The translations under genes were made by a program, and so were the position numbers. From an uncultured Bacteroidales bacterium (GTDB lineage Bacteria > Bacteroidota > Bacteroidia > Bacteroidales > Muribaculaceae), in contig CACWNQ010000001.1 of NCBI GenBank assembly GCA_902762385.1, forward strand, positions 310,001 through 374,000: a stretch of 64,000 bases of DNA, read 5' to 3'. Positions 35,601 through 43,325 of the stretch are shown here, one piece after another (position 1 is the first letter of the stretch; the number at the start of each line of letters is the position of its first letter). The notes beneath the pieces are model-generated. The model had not been told where the DNA came from. It was given only the letters and a program-made list of their open reading frames with translations, and searched no databases.

Positions 35601-37964
35601 ACTCTTGTTGCCAATGTGTTTGAAGTGGATAAGATGATAGGCTTCAATGCACGCATGAATAACCGCAAGGGCACATGGGACGAAATGGCCAAGGTTGATG
35701 TGGCTGGCTATGCCATAGGGTCGCAACTCAACATGATTCTCAGGCAAGAGAACATCAAGAAAGAAATGGGTTATAATTTTGGATTCAACGCTAATCTGCA
35801 AGACTCCATTCTTGACCTAACGTTCATGCCTCGACAGCCAGTTGTCGCCTATCGACAATGGAACATTAATGACGATAATTATGTGAGAATGGACCTTGGT
35901 CACAATCGCCTTGAAGCCGACATCACCCTTGAAAGCGACTCAAGCCTCATTACGTTGCGTACCGACCCATTGCAAGAGGAAGGTAAGCAGAACATTCTTG
36001 CCAATATTAAGAATGTGCGCATTGAGGAATGGACCAATATGATACCATCACTCAAGGAAATGAGTGGAGTACTTGATGCCGATATGGAACTTTCTTACGA
36101 CGGTCGAAACCTAGAAGGTGTAGGCGACTTAGCATTGTCTAGTTTCACCTACAACGGCAGCAAGCTGGGTGACATGAAAATGAACACGAATCTAACTATC
36201 GACCCATCTACGTCAAGCACGCAACTCAATGCACAACTTAACATCGATGGCTCAAATGTTGCGGTTGCCTATGGCTCACTTAACGACAGCACCTCAACAA
36301 ATCCTCTAAACCTTGCCCTCACCCTTGACCGATTTCCACTCAGAAAAGTGTCGGCATTTATACCAGGACACATGGTGATGCTAACAGGTAATGCCAATGG
36401 CACAATGAATGTGACTGGCACAATGGATAACCCCATTGTGAATGGATATCTCGTGGGTGACTCGGCATTTGTGAGACTACCTCGTTACGGTAGTTCGCTA
36501 CGCCTGTGTGATGACAAAATCAAGGTTATTGACAACACTATCGACTTCGTTAACTATAAAATATATGGCCTTAATGACCAACCCGCATACTTGAATGGAG
36601 TTGTCGACTTCAAAGCAATTGACAACATGAATATGGACTTGAACATCAAGGGCAAGAACATTCAATTCTTCGGAAGTGAACAAAAACCATATTCTGAGAT
36701 ATTCGGAAAGGGATTCATTGATATCGACGGCAAGCTCAAGATGAAGAACAATGTGACCTCGATAAATGCTGATGCCAAGTTGTTATCAGGATCCGACATA
36801 ACCTATGTGATGCAAGATGAAATCACCACCATTGCTAGTAATAGCGCAACGCAGGGTATGGTCACATTCATCAACCCCAACGACACGGCCTCTTACAATG
36901 AGACCATCATAACCGGTGGTGGCACGACTGCTTCGGCTATGACTATGCTTGTTGACCTTGGCATTCAGAAAGGAGCTAAAATTAATGCCTTCCTGCAACC
37001 TGAAGGCAAAGACCGTGTTAACATTGAAGGAGAAGGTAATCTGAAATACAGCATCGATTTTGCCGGTAAGGACAATCTTGCAGGTTCTTATGTGATAAGC
37101 AAAGGAACCGTGCGTTACACTCCACCAGTCATAAGCCAGAAAGTCTTCAACATTGTTGAAGGCAGCAGCATCTCATGGAGAGGCGAAATGATGAACCCAA
37201 CACTTAACCTTGAAGCAACTCACAGTGTGCGTTCAAGTGTTCGTAACTCTGATGGCAATGGTTCTCGACTTGTCGACTTCGATATCAGCGCCATGTTAAA
37301 GAACACGCTAAGCAACATCGACCTTAAGTTTGACCTTATGGCCAAAAACGATGCCTCAGTCGAGACTGAGCTGCAAACAATGACCGACACACAACGTTCT
37401 CAAGCAGCGATAAACCTGTTACTTTACAACTCATATTCTGGACAGAACACAACAGGTGAGTTCTCAACCACAGGTGCCCTATTCTCATTCCTGCAATCAC
37501 AAATCAACAGCTGGGCGGCTAACAATCTCAAGGGAATAGACGTGTCATTTGGTATCAATCAATTTGAAGGCAGTTATGAGAATGGCGGCCGCACCGAGAC
37601 AAGCTACAGTTATCGCCTGTCGAAATCACTCTTTGGCGATCGATTCAAAATTGCCGTGGGTGGAGAATACTCGACCGAAGCTAATAAAGAAACTAATTTC
37701 TCTCAGAACCTTATTAGTGACATATCTTTTGAATATCTCCTCAATCCAAATGGGAACCGCTACTTGCGACTGTTCCGTCACAAGGGCATCGAGAGCGTTC
37801 TTGAAGGCGAGGTCACCGTTACAGGCATTAGCTTTGTAATGAAACATAAGATTTCATCTCTAGGCGACCTCTTCAAGTGGCTTAAGAAGTCACCCAAAAT
37901 TAAACCGGAAGTTTCGGGAGATTCTATCAATGGAGAAAATCAACAACCCACAACCACACCGTAG
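32619..37964 (+). CDS. tamB: TamB-like translocation and assembly module protein
   Basis: A 1781-residue protein with an N-terminal membrane anchor (about 11-33) and a very long beta-rich periplasmic body, ending in the TamB (DUF490) domain (about 1380-1740; for example GSYVISKGTVRYTPPVISQ and VFNIVEGSSISW). TamB family members form a long hydrophobic groove across the periplasm and are implicated in lipid transport and outer-membrane assembly. Repeated modules occur (see repeat at 33700-34390). The start is TTG at 32619: the frame opens at a stop at 32601-32603 and no ATG occurs before the membrane segment. It is followed after 11 bases by an Omp85 gene, the partner expected for TamB. Confidence 0.92.
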   Translation: MSKGNTNKTGRVLSWILGIVILLIIMLPIALYIPWVQNKAKDIACSYVKEKTGMDLSVGKILIKFPLDVSLDDVKLLDKNGDTMVVAKNFTGSVAVRPLFEKRFKIDGAELTDGKYRLVSEDSSMMLKADVKHCKFTGSDIDLESNRINVLDGELTGGKVHLTMFPYKKVQEQDTTKSSPWFIQAKHLTLNDVDYTMEMLPTIDRLTAHVERAELKNGVVDTGAHTVDAEYLGVDDVDCNYTYPSSSWAQNYNREHPVPPEIPPLYPDTVPWTVKGDSIRITNANATYAQMGARPGAGLDMNYIQVKNVNIGAKDFYNQKSVVSVDVKNLSATERCGLEIKDAHGKVNVNSQDIQLNNFAVKTKKSSIELDGKADMSLLNGDPTGSVKLKTNASVDINEVTTAMPSLAKDLRNIPSKQPIKVNGSIEGNTRSLDIKNAHVDIPGHINANVSGNIKNITNPDKLQAKVKLDADMKNTDLAKSFLDKDLQQKLDVKSMKVKGDFDWNGKDLGIKNGYIDIPGRIKSSVSGNVKSITNPKKMQADVNFDADITDASFATKAFLDKDLQKKINVLPMKARGNVKYSPSLVSGDIDMKLKSGGSLVGKGSYSLTGDGTYSVDATAKSLPVKKLVPELDVNNVTAHVKASGHGFDFLTSNTSIDAKVNLDDIDYAGKHYRNLDADVKLNGTHFDANINARNRGTLKANGTFDPKTQRYDIDADARSFPVDEFAPDLNIGKLTAKVKARGEKFDFLKSGTKIDATVDLGSVEYNNQVFKDLQGNVYLDGNRYDAHINSSNPNCDVYADAYGTIDGDHYTIDLQGNVRDLDLQALKVLDIPCDGQGNINLQGDFNLKTKTYNANAHLTNLDWNYNGEKIFSEETDLRLNTTNNSISAYYNEQSTYINFNAPHSIDDFVNSFKSCADIAQRQYKKMDLDANEIVDALPRFDLNVKMGSDGLVQRLLGRWDIDFRNVDLSIKNDSTLSAHAYATSLSVGNNAIDTLVANVFEVDKMIGFNARMNNRKGTWDEMAKVDVAGYAIGSQLNMILRQENIKKEMGYNFGFNANLQDSILDLTFMPRQPVVAYRQWNINDDNYVRMDLGHNRLEADITLESDSSLITLRTDPLQEEGKQNILANIKNVRIEEWTNMIPSLKEMSGVLDADMELSYDGRNLEGVGDLALSSFTYNGSKLGDMKMNTNLTIDPSTSSTQLNAQLNIDGSNVAVAYGSLNDSTSTNPLNLALTLDRFPLRKVSAFIPGHMVMLTGNANGTMNVTGTMDNPIVNGYLVGDSAFVRLPRYGSSLRLCDDKIKVIDNTIDFVNYKIYGLNDQPAYLNGVVDFKAIDNMNMDLNIKGKNIQFFGSEQKPYSEIFGKGFIDIDGKLKMKNNVTSINADAKLLSGSDITYVMQDEITTIASNSATQGMVTFINPNDTASYNETIITGGGTTASAMTMLVDLGIQKGAKINAFLQPEGKDRVNIEGEGNLKYSIDFAGKDNLAGSYVISKGTVRYTPPVISQKVFNIVEGSSISWRGEMMNPTLNLEATHSVRSSVRNSDGNGSRLVDFDISAMLKNTLSNIDLKFDLMAKNDASVETELQTMTDTQRSQAAINLLLYNSYSGQNTTGEFSTTGALFSFLQSQINSWAANNLKGIDVSFGINQFEGSYENGGRTETSYSYRLSKSLFGDRFKIAVGGEYSTEANKETNFSQNLISDISFEYLLNPNGNRYLRLFRHKGIESVLEGEVTVTGISFVMKHKISSLGDLFKWLKKSPKIKPEVSGDSINGENQQPTTTP
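33700..34390 (+). repeat. Diverged 76-residue repeats inside tamB
   Basis: The motif (V/I)DIPG(H/R)I begins at codons 33939 and 34167, exactly 228 bases apart, each followed by a VSGN(I/V)K segment, then DADMKNT or DADITDA, then FLDKDLQ(Q/K)K. An earlier, weaker copy precedes them. The DNA has diverged, so the duplication is old. Confidence 0.75.
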
Positions 37965-37975
37965 ACCACAATTAC

Positions 37976-40282
37976 ATGATAAAGACTTTGACTAAAATAC
38001 TGCTCATCACCGCGCTTATTCTAACAGCTGCAGCGTGTTCTACCACAAGCCGTCTTGCCGACGGTGAGGTGCTCTATACCGGTGTGAAAAAGGTTCAATA
38101 CAATGAGCTCGATAGTGTTAAGATTGAAAGCAGCGTAAAAGACCAAATTTTTTCGTCAATCAACGTAAAGCCAAATAACCCACTCTACTCACCCTACTAC
38201 CGCTCCCCATTTCCTATAGGACTCTGGGTCTACAATCACTGGGATGAGAAATCGACAGGAATTAAAGGCTGGCTCTACAAAAAACTCGTTGCAAGACCCG
38301 TTCTCATAAGCCGCGTGCGTCCAGCAACACGAGTCAACATGATTGACCAGCTTCTTCATGACAATGGCTACTTTGATTCTAAATCAAGTTACAGCCTTGA
38401 TTATAGCAAGCATAATCCTAAGAAGGCAAAAATAATATATGAGGTTGACGTCAAATCACCCTATACACTTGGCAAAATCTCTTACCTCACTGAAGAGTCA
38501 ACTCTTGACCACTTAATCGACTCGGCTGCAATGATTGACCCCTACCTCAAGACTGGAAGTAGATATTGCACCGACTCATTAAATTCAGTGAGAATAAGCA
38601 TTACCAACGAACTTCGCAACCGTGGTTACTACTTTTTCAGGCCTGAATATATCGAGTATCTTGCCGACAGTGTTACACAAAAGCGCGTAATTAACATGCA
38701 AATGGTTAAGTCGGCAAATATCCCAAATCAAGCTTCAACAAGATATCTGGCTGGTGACGTCTATGTCACAATCGAGAACAATAATGGTGGAGGCACACCC
38801 GACACAACTGTTGCACGCAACTGCATTGTTATCAAGAAACAACCAGTGCACATCGACGACAAACTCATTCCCTCATGCATCAGGTGGAGAAAAGGCCGTC
38901 CATTCAGGGTGGGTAATATGGATCTTATTCAGATGTATCTCGCACGAACTGGCATTTTCAGCAACATTAACATGCAAGTTGCTGCCAAGGACTCTGTGCG
39001 CGATGACGGTTATGGAGTGATTGACCTACATGTAACATGCATCCTTGATAAGCCCATTGAATTGAAGGTTGAAGCCAAAGGTACAACCAAAACCAATAGT
39101 TTCATTGGTCCTGGATTAGGGGTAGGCATTAAGCACAAAAATATCTTTGGTGGAGCCGAACAACTCAGCGCAGACCTTACAGCATCTTATGAATGGCAAA
39201 CAGGCAAAGGCAATGCCTACAAAACTAGCGACTTTAACAGTTATGAACTTGGGCTTGATGTCAGTCTTGCTATCCCAAGGCTTCTAGCTCCAAGATTTAT
39301 CGATCGGGCTCGCCGCTATATTAACTGGACACGATTCTCAATAGGAGGTGAATTCTTAAATCGCCCCAAGTTCTTCAAAATGGCACGTCTCAGTGCTGAG
39401 ATGACATGGGAATGGCATTCACGCAAATACTCTCAACACAAGTTTACACCACTCAAAATCACATATTCTAACCTACTCAGCACAACTGAGGCCTTCGACT
39501 CAGCCTTCTTCTTTAACCGAGCTATTGCTCAAAGTTTCCAAGATGTATTTATCCCTCAAATGAGTTACACCTACACACTTGACCGAACATTTGGCAAAAA
39601 CAACTTTGTTTTATCAATCACGGCAACTGAGGCAGGTAATCTTGCTTACTGCATTTGGAGAGCTTTTGGAGTTAAGAAAGGCGAAATGAACATAATGGGA
39701 ACTAACTTTTCTCAATTCATTAAAGCACACACACAGTTTGTTTGGACCCACTCTCTTAATGAAGAGCACAAGATTGTTGGTAGAATAATGTTGGGTGCTG
39801 CGTATGCCTATGGCAACTTATCTGAAGTTCCTTACATGGAGCAGTTCTATATAGGTGGATCCAACTCTCTACGTGGTTTTGCTGTAAGGTCAGTGGGCCC
39901 CGGTAGTTATCATAATGATTTTGGTGGATACAATTTCTTCTATGACCAGACTGGCACATTCAAGTTTGAGACAAACTGGGAATACCGTTTTCCATTAATG
40001 GGATATCTTAAAGGAGCAGTTTTTCTGGACGCAGGTAACGTGTGGCTCTTACAAGAAGACGCTTACAGAGAAGGAGGCAAACTCACTGCCAAGAATTTCC
40101 TCAAGGAGTTGGCACTTAACACTGGACTTGGCCTACGTTTCGACATGGGAATGATTGTACTTCGTGCCGATTTGGGTATCGCACTACACGCCCCTTACGA
40201 CACAGGTAGTAAAGGATATTTCAACATTCCAAAGTTCAAGGATGGTTTGGCATTTCACATAGCCATAGGATATCCTTTCTAG
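37976..40282 (+). CDS. tamL: Omp85-family TamA-like protein with lipoprotein signal (TamL type)
   Basis: A 768-residue outer-membrane protein of the BamA/TamA family. The N-terminus (MIKTLTKILLITALILTAAA then Cys21) looks like a lipoprotein signal, with Ala rather than Leu at minus 3. POTRA-like domains occupy about 30-380 and a 16-strand-type barrel the rest, with the family box GGSNSLRGF (the lid-lock type RGF) near 625 and a C-terminal strand ending in Phe. In Bacteroidota the TamB partner is a lipidated Omp85, named TamL. It starts 11 bases after tamB. Function (outer-membrane assembly or lipid traffic) is by family. Confidence 0.88.
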   Translation: MIKTLTKILLITALILTAAACSTTSRLADGEVLYTGVKKVQYNELDSVKIESSVKDQIFSSINVKPNNPLYSPYYRSPFPIGLWVYNHWDEKSTGIKGWLYKKLVARPVLISRVRPATRVNMIDQLLHDNGYFDSKSSYSLDYSKHNPKKAKIIYEVDVKSPYTLGKISYLTEESTLDHLIDSAAMIDPYLKTGSRYCTDSLNSVRISITNELRNRGYYFFRPEYIEYLADSVTQKRVINMQMVKSANIPNQASTRYLAGDVYVTIENNNGGGTPDTTVARNCIVIKKQPVHIDDKLIPSCIRWRKGRPFRVGNMDLIQMYLARTGIFSNINMQVAAKDSVRDDGYGVIDLHVTCILDKPIELKVEAKGTTKTNSFIGPGLGVGIKHKNIFGGAEQLSADLTASYEWQTGKGNAYKTSDFNSYELGLDVSLAIPRLLAPRFIDRARRYINWTRFSIGGEFLNRPKFFKMARLSAEMTWEWHSRKYSQHKFTPLKITYSNLLSTTEAFDSAFFFNRAIAQSFQDVFIPQMSYTYTLDRTFGKNNFVLSITATEAGNLAYCIWRAFGVKKGEMNIMGTNFSQFIKAHTQFVWTHSLNEEHKIVGRIMLGAAYAYGNLSEVPYMEQFYIGGSNSLRGFAVRSVGPGSYHNDFGGYNFFYDQTGTFKFETNWEYRFPLMGYLKGAVFLDAGNVWLLQEDAYREGGKLTAKNFLKELALNTGLGLRFDMGMIVLRADLGIALHAPYDTGSKGYFNIPKFKDGLAFHIAIGYPF

Positions 40283-40296
40283 TCTTCATCATTGTG

Positions 40297-40758
40297 TTAG
40301 TGATGATGGTGGTGACGATGCTTACGGTGGCTACGACGCGTGTTAAACAGATACTTACGTAACACGTGCGAGCCCCACCAATGCATAAGAGCAAAAGCGA
40401 GAAATGCACCAAGAACATCGGCCACAATGTCATCGACATCAAAGGCTCGTCCAAGCCCCATAGCTAACTGCCCCACTTCGGTTAGAAGTCCTATCGATGC
40501 GGCTAGTGTAGTAATTGCAAGCTCCTTATTTATTTTTGTGTGATGAGGGTTCTTCAGCTTAGTATAGTCATATAAATAGACGGCATTCAAAAGGAAGAAC
40601 AATAACAAATGGATGACCTTATCGGCATGCTTAAATTTAAAAAGACTCAACCAGCTACTAGGAAGGGACGCTTCAGGGGACAGCAATAAATAGACAACCA
40701 AAACAGTTGCTATAATCGAGAAAACACCTACTGGTATGAAGTTAATTAGTTTTTTCAT
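40297..40758 (-). CDS. VanZ family membrane protein with His-rich C-terminus
   Basis: A 153-residue protein with about four hydrophobic segments and the VanZ-type pattern ADKVIHLLLFFLL near 45 and FDVDDIVADVLGAFLA near 105. VanZ-like proteins are membrane proteins of uncertain role; VanZ itself raises teicoplanin resistance, but most chromosomal homologues are not resistance genes. The last 11 residues are HRKHRHHHHH preceded by Ser, an unusual natural His tail. It is convergent with the TamL gene, leaving 14 bases between stops. A TTG-21-TAATTTTG promoter precedes it. Confidence 0.82.
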   Translation of the reverse strand: MKKLINFIPVGVFSIIATVLVVYLLLSPEASLPSSWLSLFKFKHADKVIHLLLFFLLNAVYLYDYTKLKNPHHTKINKELAITTLAASIGLLTEVGQLAMGLGRAFDVDDIVADVLGAFLAFALMHWWGSHVLRKYLFNTRRSHRKHRHHHHH

Positions 40759-40805
40759 TTTTCTACATCAGCAATTGACCAATCCTTAATAGTCAAAAGG
40801 CATTG

Positions 40806-40837
40806 CAAAATTAGTATTTTTTTATTAATTGTAGCAA
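40806..40837 (-). promoter_or_regulatory. Putative promoter of the VanZ gene
   Basis: On the minus strand TTG (40837-40835) and TAATTTTG (40813-40806) are 21 bases apart, ending 47 bases before the ATG. Confidence 0.5.
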
Positions 40838-40908
40838 TCACGAGTAACTTTTTTTCATAAAAGTAATGAAAACATCAAAAACAGCATTATGATTTGACTA
40901 TTTCTTCC

Positions 40909-40916
40909 TATTTTTG
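40909..40916 (+). promoter_or_regulatory. Putative minus-7 element of the Lys/Ser-rich protein gene
   Basis: TATTTTTG, 38 bases before ATG 40955. Confidence 0.35.
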
Positions 40917-40954
40917 TGTGCACAAAAATACTATTCACATTTAACTTAAATAAC

Positions 40955-41362
40955 ATGAGCAAATTATCTGATTTCTTCTCTATGTCAAAACAAGAGCAAA
41001 GGGGCGCTTGGCTCATTGCTGCACTTATCATAATTCTTATAGCCGCTGTTTTCATTGAACGAAAGTGCACAAGCGATAATGTTGACAAAGAAACACAAAA
41101 ACAAATTAACGAATATGTAGAAAAAGCAGGAAAGACAAAGATCAAGAATAAAAAAGAACAAACAAAAAAGAAAAACGACAGCAAAAAGTCAAAATCAAAA
41201 AGTTCAAGTCAAAAGAACAAAGACAGTAAAAAGAAGAGTAGCACAAATAAAACCAGTTCAAAAGATTCTTCAAAAAGCAAATCTAAGAAAAGCAAAAAGA
41301 AGACCGATAAACAAAAAACCACACCAAAACAACGCTTTTTAGAGCCTGTTCCTGAGTTTTAG
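40955..41362 (+). CDS. Small membrane-anchored protein with Lys/Ser-rich tail
   Basis: A 135-residue protein. Residues 1-17 (MSKLSDFFSMSKQEQRG) and a single membrane segment (18-34) resemble the N-terminus of Bacteroidota ComEA-like helix-hairpin-helix proteins, but no helix-hairpin-helix follows. Residues about 58-122 are almost only Lys, Ser, Thr, Asn, Asp and Gln, and the protein ends QRFLEPVPEF. Orientation of the basic tail relative to the membrane is not certain. Start chosen at ATG 40955; an upstream GTG at 40916 falls on the minus-7 box. A strong terminator follows, so the gene stands alone and is probably real despite its simple composition. Confidence 0.72.
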   Translation: MSKLSDFFSMSKQEQRGAWLIAALIIILIAAVFIERKCTSDNVDKETQKQINEYVEKAGKTKIKNKKEQTKKKNDSKKSKSKSSSQKNKDSKKKSSTNKTSSKDSSKSKSKKSKKKTDKQKTTPKQRFLEPVPEF

Positions 41363-41379
41363 ACCAATCATAAAAAAAC

Positions 41380-41418
41380 GAACCATCAATGTTCTATAAT
41401 GACATGATGGTTCTTTTT
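41380..41418 (+). terminator. Terminator of the Lys/Ser-rich protein gene
   Basis: GAACCATCA (41380-41388) and TGATGGTTC (41405-41413) form a perfect 9-bp stem followed by TTTTTATTTT. It lies between convergent stops and has an A run on the other side, so it may serve both strands. Confidence 0.8.
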
Positions 41419-41438
41419 ATTTTAGACTTAATTACCTA

Positions 41439-42509
41439 TTAACGACGTCGAAGTGGCACATGTTCTTGCTGTTGCTTGAGGAGCTCATCATGATGAAGGC
41501 TATTATTCTTAGGGCGTGGTACATCGCGAGTGTCGCGTGATGAACCTCTATTATATCCAGGCGCGCCATTTCTATTATTGCGATTTTTACCAGTACGACT
41601 GAATTCCTTAAGCATCTCAAAGCCTTTATTATAGAGTACGATTGATTCGTCAGTTCGTTCACGAGCCGGTTCACACTTCATAATCACAAGATATATCTTC
41701 ATGCCATTTCGCACAACGGCCGAAGCAAGGCATCCACCAGCAGCACGTGTAGTACCAGTCTTAACACCTATGCAGCCTTCATAACGTCCAAACAACTTGT
41801 TGGTATTCTTTAGATGTATGTTAGTGCCTGCAAGGGTCTTAATATCATATTTAGAATGAGATACAATTTCAGCAAAGGTCTTGTTGCGCATGCAGTAACG
41901 CATGAGGCACATCATATCGGTTGCAGTGGTGTAATGATTGTCGTCGGGCAGTCCGTGAGCGTTTACAAAATTAGTTGATGTCATGCCAATCAGCTTAGCT
42001 TTCTCATTCATCATCATGGCAAAAGAAACAGAATCTTTGCATAAGAACTCCCCCACAGCATGAGCCGCTCCATTGTCGCTAGGCAGCATCACACGATATA
42101 GCAAATCATGTAACTTATAACGCTCCCCTTTCTTGACATTACCATAAGAAACAGCTGCAGCAGCTGAACTAATGGTAACCGTCTCATTCAACCTACCGCT
42201 CTCACAAGCAAGAATACAAGTCATCATCTTTGTCATGCTTGCCGGATACATGCGTTTATCGGGATTTTTACTGCTCAAAACTTTACCAGTTTCGGCATCA
42301 ATCATTAGCCAAGCACCTGCAGTAAGTTTCTTAAGTTGAGCATCAACTGTGTCTTTAGGATAGGCAGGATTGTCGAGAGCTGCATTATAAATAGATGGTC
42401 CTGATCCAGGGCCACCAGCTGCTGCTGCGAAATGCCAACACGAGACTAATGAGCACATAATCAGTGCCCATGCAAGTGCTAGATGTGCTGATATTTTTCT
42501 CAACTTCAT
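41439..42509 (-). CDS. Penicillin-binding D-alanyl-D-alanine carboxypeptidase (S11)
   Basis: A 356-residue exported enzyme that removes the terminal D-Ala from peptidoglycan stem peptides. The three active-site boxes are present: SMTK with Ser91 and Lys94, SDN (144-146, as S-x-N) and KTG (250-252). The N-terminal hydrophobic segment (about 10-31) is a signal or anchor. The C-terminal 50 residues are basic and disordered (rich in Asn, Arg, Gly), where DacA-type enzymes often have a beta domain and amphipathic anchor. Start chosen at ATG 42509; the longer TTG start coincides with the minus-7 box. Confidence 0.93.
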   Translation of the reverse strand: MKLRKISAHLALAWALIMCSLVSCWHFAAAAGGPGSGPSIYNAALDNPAYPKDTVDAQLKKLTAGAWLMIDAETGKVLSSKNPDKRMYPASMTKMMTCILACESGRLNETVTISSAAAAVSYGNVKKGERYKLHDLLYRVMLPSDNGAAHAVGEFLCKDSVSFAMMMNEKAKLIGMTSTNFVNAHGLPDDNHYTTATDMMCLMRYCMRNKTFAEIVSHSKYDIKTLAGTNIHLKNTNKLFGRYEGCIGVKTGTTRAAGGCLASAVVRNGMKIYLVIMKCEPARERTDESIVLYNKGFEMLKEFSRTGKNRNNRNGAPGYNRGSSRDTRDVPRPKNNSLHHDELLKQQQEHVPLRRR

Positions 42510-42533
42510 TACTCGTACTTCATCATTGGGTTG

Positions 42534-42541
42534 CAAAGATA
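42534..42541 (-). promoter_or_regulatory. Putative minus-7 element of the carboxypeptidase gene
   Basis: TATCTTTG on the minus strand, 25 bases before ATG 42509. Confidence 0.45.
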
Positions 42542-42630
42542 CAAATTAGTAACGTTACATACGATACAAAATTACATTTTTTTAGATATTTTTGCAAGTT
42601 AAAGTATTGATTATAAATAACCCGTCGCTA

Positions 42631-42660
42631 AAAAAGATGCTCCCACAACCGTGTGAGAGC
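42631..42660 (-). terminator. Terminator of the 173-residue lipoprotein gene
   Basis: GCTCCCACA (42639-42647) and TGTGAGAGC (42652-42660) pair with one mismatch around a short loop; on the minus strand the stem is followed by a T run (AAAAAAG on plus from 42630). Confidence 0.75.
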
Positions 42661-42698
42661 ACCTTTTTACTCAAATTGATTTACAAACAAATGACTTT

Positions 42699-43220
42699 TT
42701 AAAGTTCATCAACATAAACAGGACCTTCCTGCTTTGCTCTTTCTAAACCACTCCACAATTTTTCCTTATTAAGTCCCAATTCAGTGAAGACATTCTCCGC
42801 TTTGAAATTGCTGATTGTGAGATTAGAAGGAATATAAACTTTGGTATCAATTGTATAGGCTTTCACCCCGAAAACCTCAACATTCACTTTCTTTAGATAA
42901 TGGTTTATATTGCCAAGCACTAGTTTTCCATCTGATATATTCCATGAGCTATAGAGTTCACTACATTTTAGCACAGCACGATTACCAGATCTTGAGAAAG
43001 TTCCATAAGCAGCTTTGTCGCTTGTAAATGTCCAGAATGAAAAACCATTAGTAATAGCAGAGATAGCGCCACTAGGTTGTTCAAAAAGGAACATGGGAGC
43101 AGAGAGTTCGGTCTTGTCTATTTCACTTGTGATAATTGGTTCGTCGCCACACGACGAGAGTGACATGCCCATTAAAATGCAGCATATCAAGGTTAATGAT
43201 AGTTTAGTAAACTTTTCCAT
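42699..43220 (-). CDS. Small lipoprotein of unknown function
   Basis: A 173-residue protein with a clear lipoprotein signal: hydrophobic stretch then LSSC with Cys24. Acidic residues follow directly (GDE), which may direct it to the outer-membrane surface. The mature part is mostly beta in pattern (FSFWTFTSDKAAYGTF, KVYIPSNLTISNF) and ends with a charged helix. I recognise no family. It has its own TAACTTTG box and its own terminator, so it is monocistronic. Confidence 0.78.
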   Translation of the reverse strand: MEKFTKLSLTLICCILMGMSLSSCGDEPIITSEIDKTELSAPMFLFEQPSGAISAITNGFSFWTFTSDKAAYGTFSRSGNRAVLKCSELYSSWNISDGKLVLGNINHYLKKVNVEVFGVKAYTIDTKVYIPSNLTISNFKAENVFTELGLNKEKLWSGLERAKQEGPVYVDEL

Positions 43221-43246
43221 ATTAAAAATGATTAGTTAATGTTTTG

Positions 43247-43254
43247 CAAAGTTA
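43247..43254 (-). promoter_or_regulatory. Putative minus-7 element of the small lipoprotein gene
   Basis: TAACTTTG on the minus strand, 27 bases before ATG 43220. A plus-strand box for the methyltransferase lies 43 bases to the right, so the promoters are back to back. Confidence 0.45.
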
Positions 43255-43296
43255 CACTATTTTGGGTAATCAAGATAAAAATAAAATATTTTTTAC

Positions 43297-43304
43297 TACT
43301 TTTG
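43297..43304 (+). promoter_or_regulatory. Putative minus-7 element of the RNA methyltransferase gene
   Basis: TACTTTTG, 22 bases before ATG 43326. Confidence 0.45.
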
Positions 43305-43325
43305 TAACAAAAATAGGCATCAACA

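Noticed and set aside
40297-40758. Glycopeptide resistance gene because of VanZ similarity
   Set aside because: No vanA-type ligase or regulators; VanZ-domain proteins are common and mostly unrelated to resistance.
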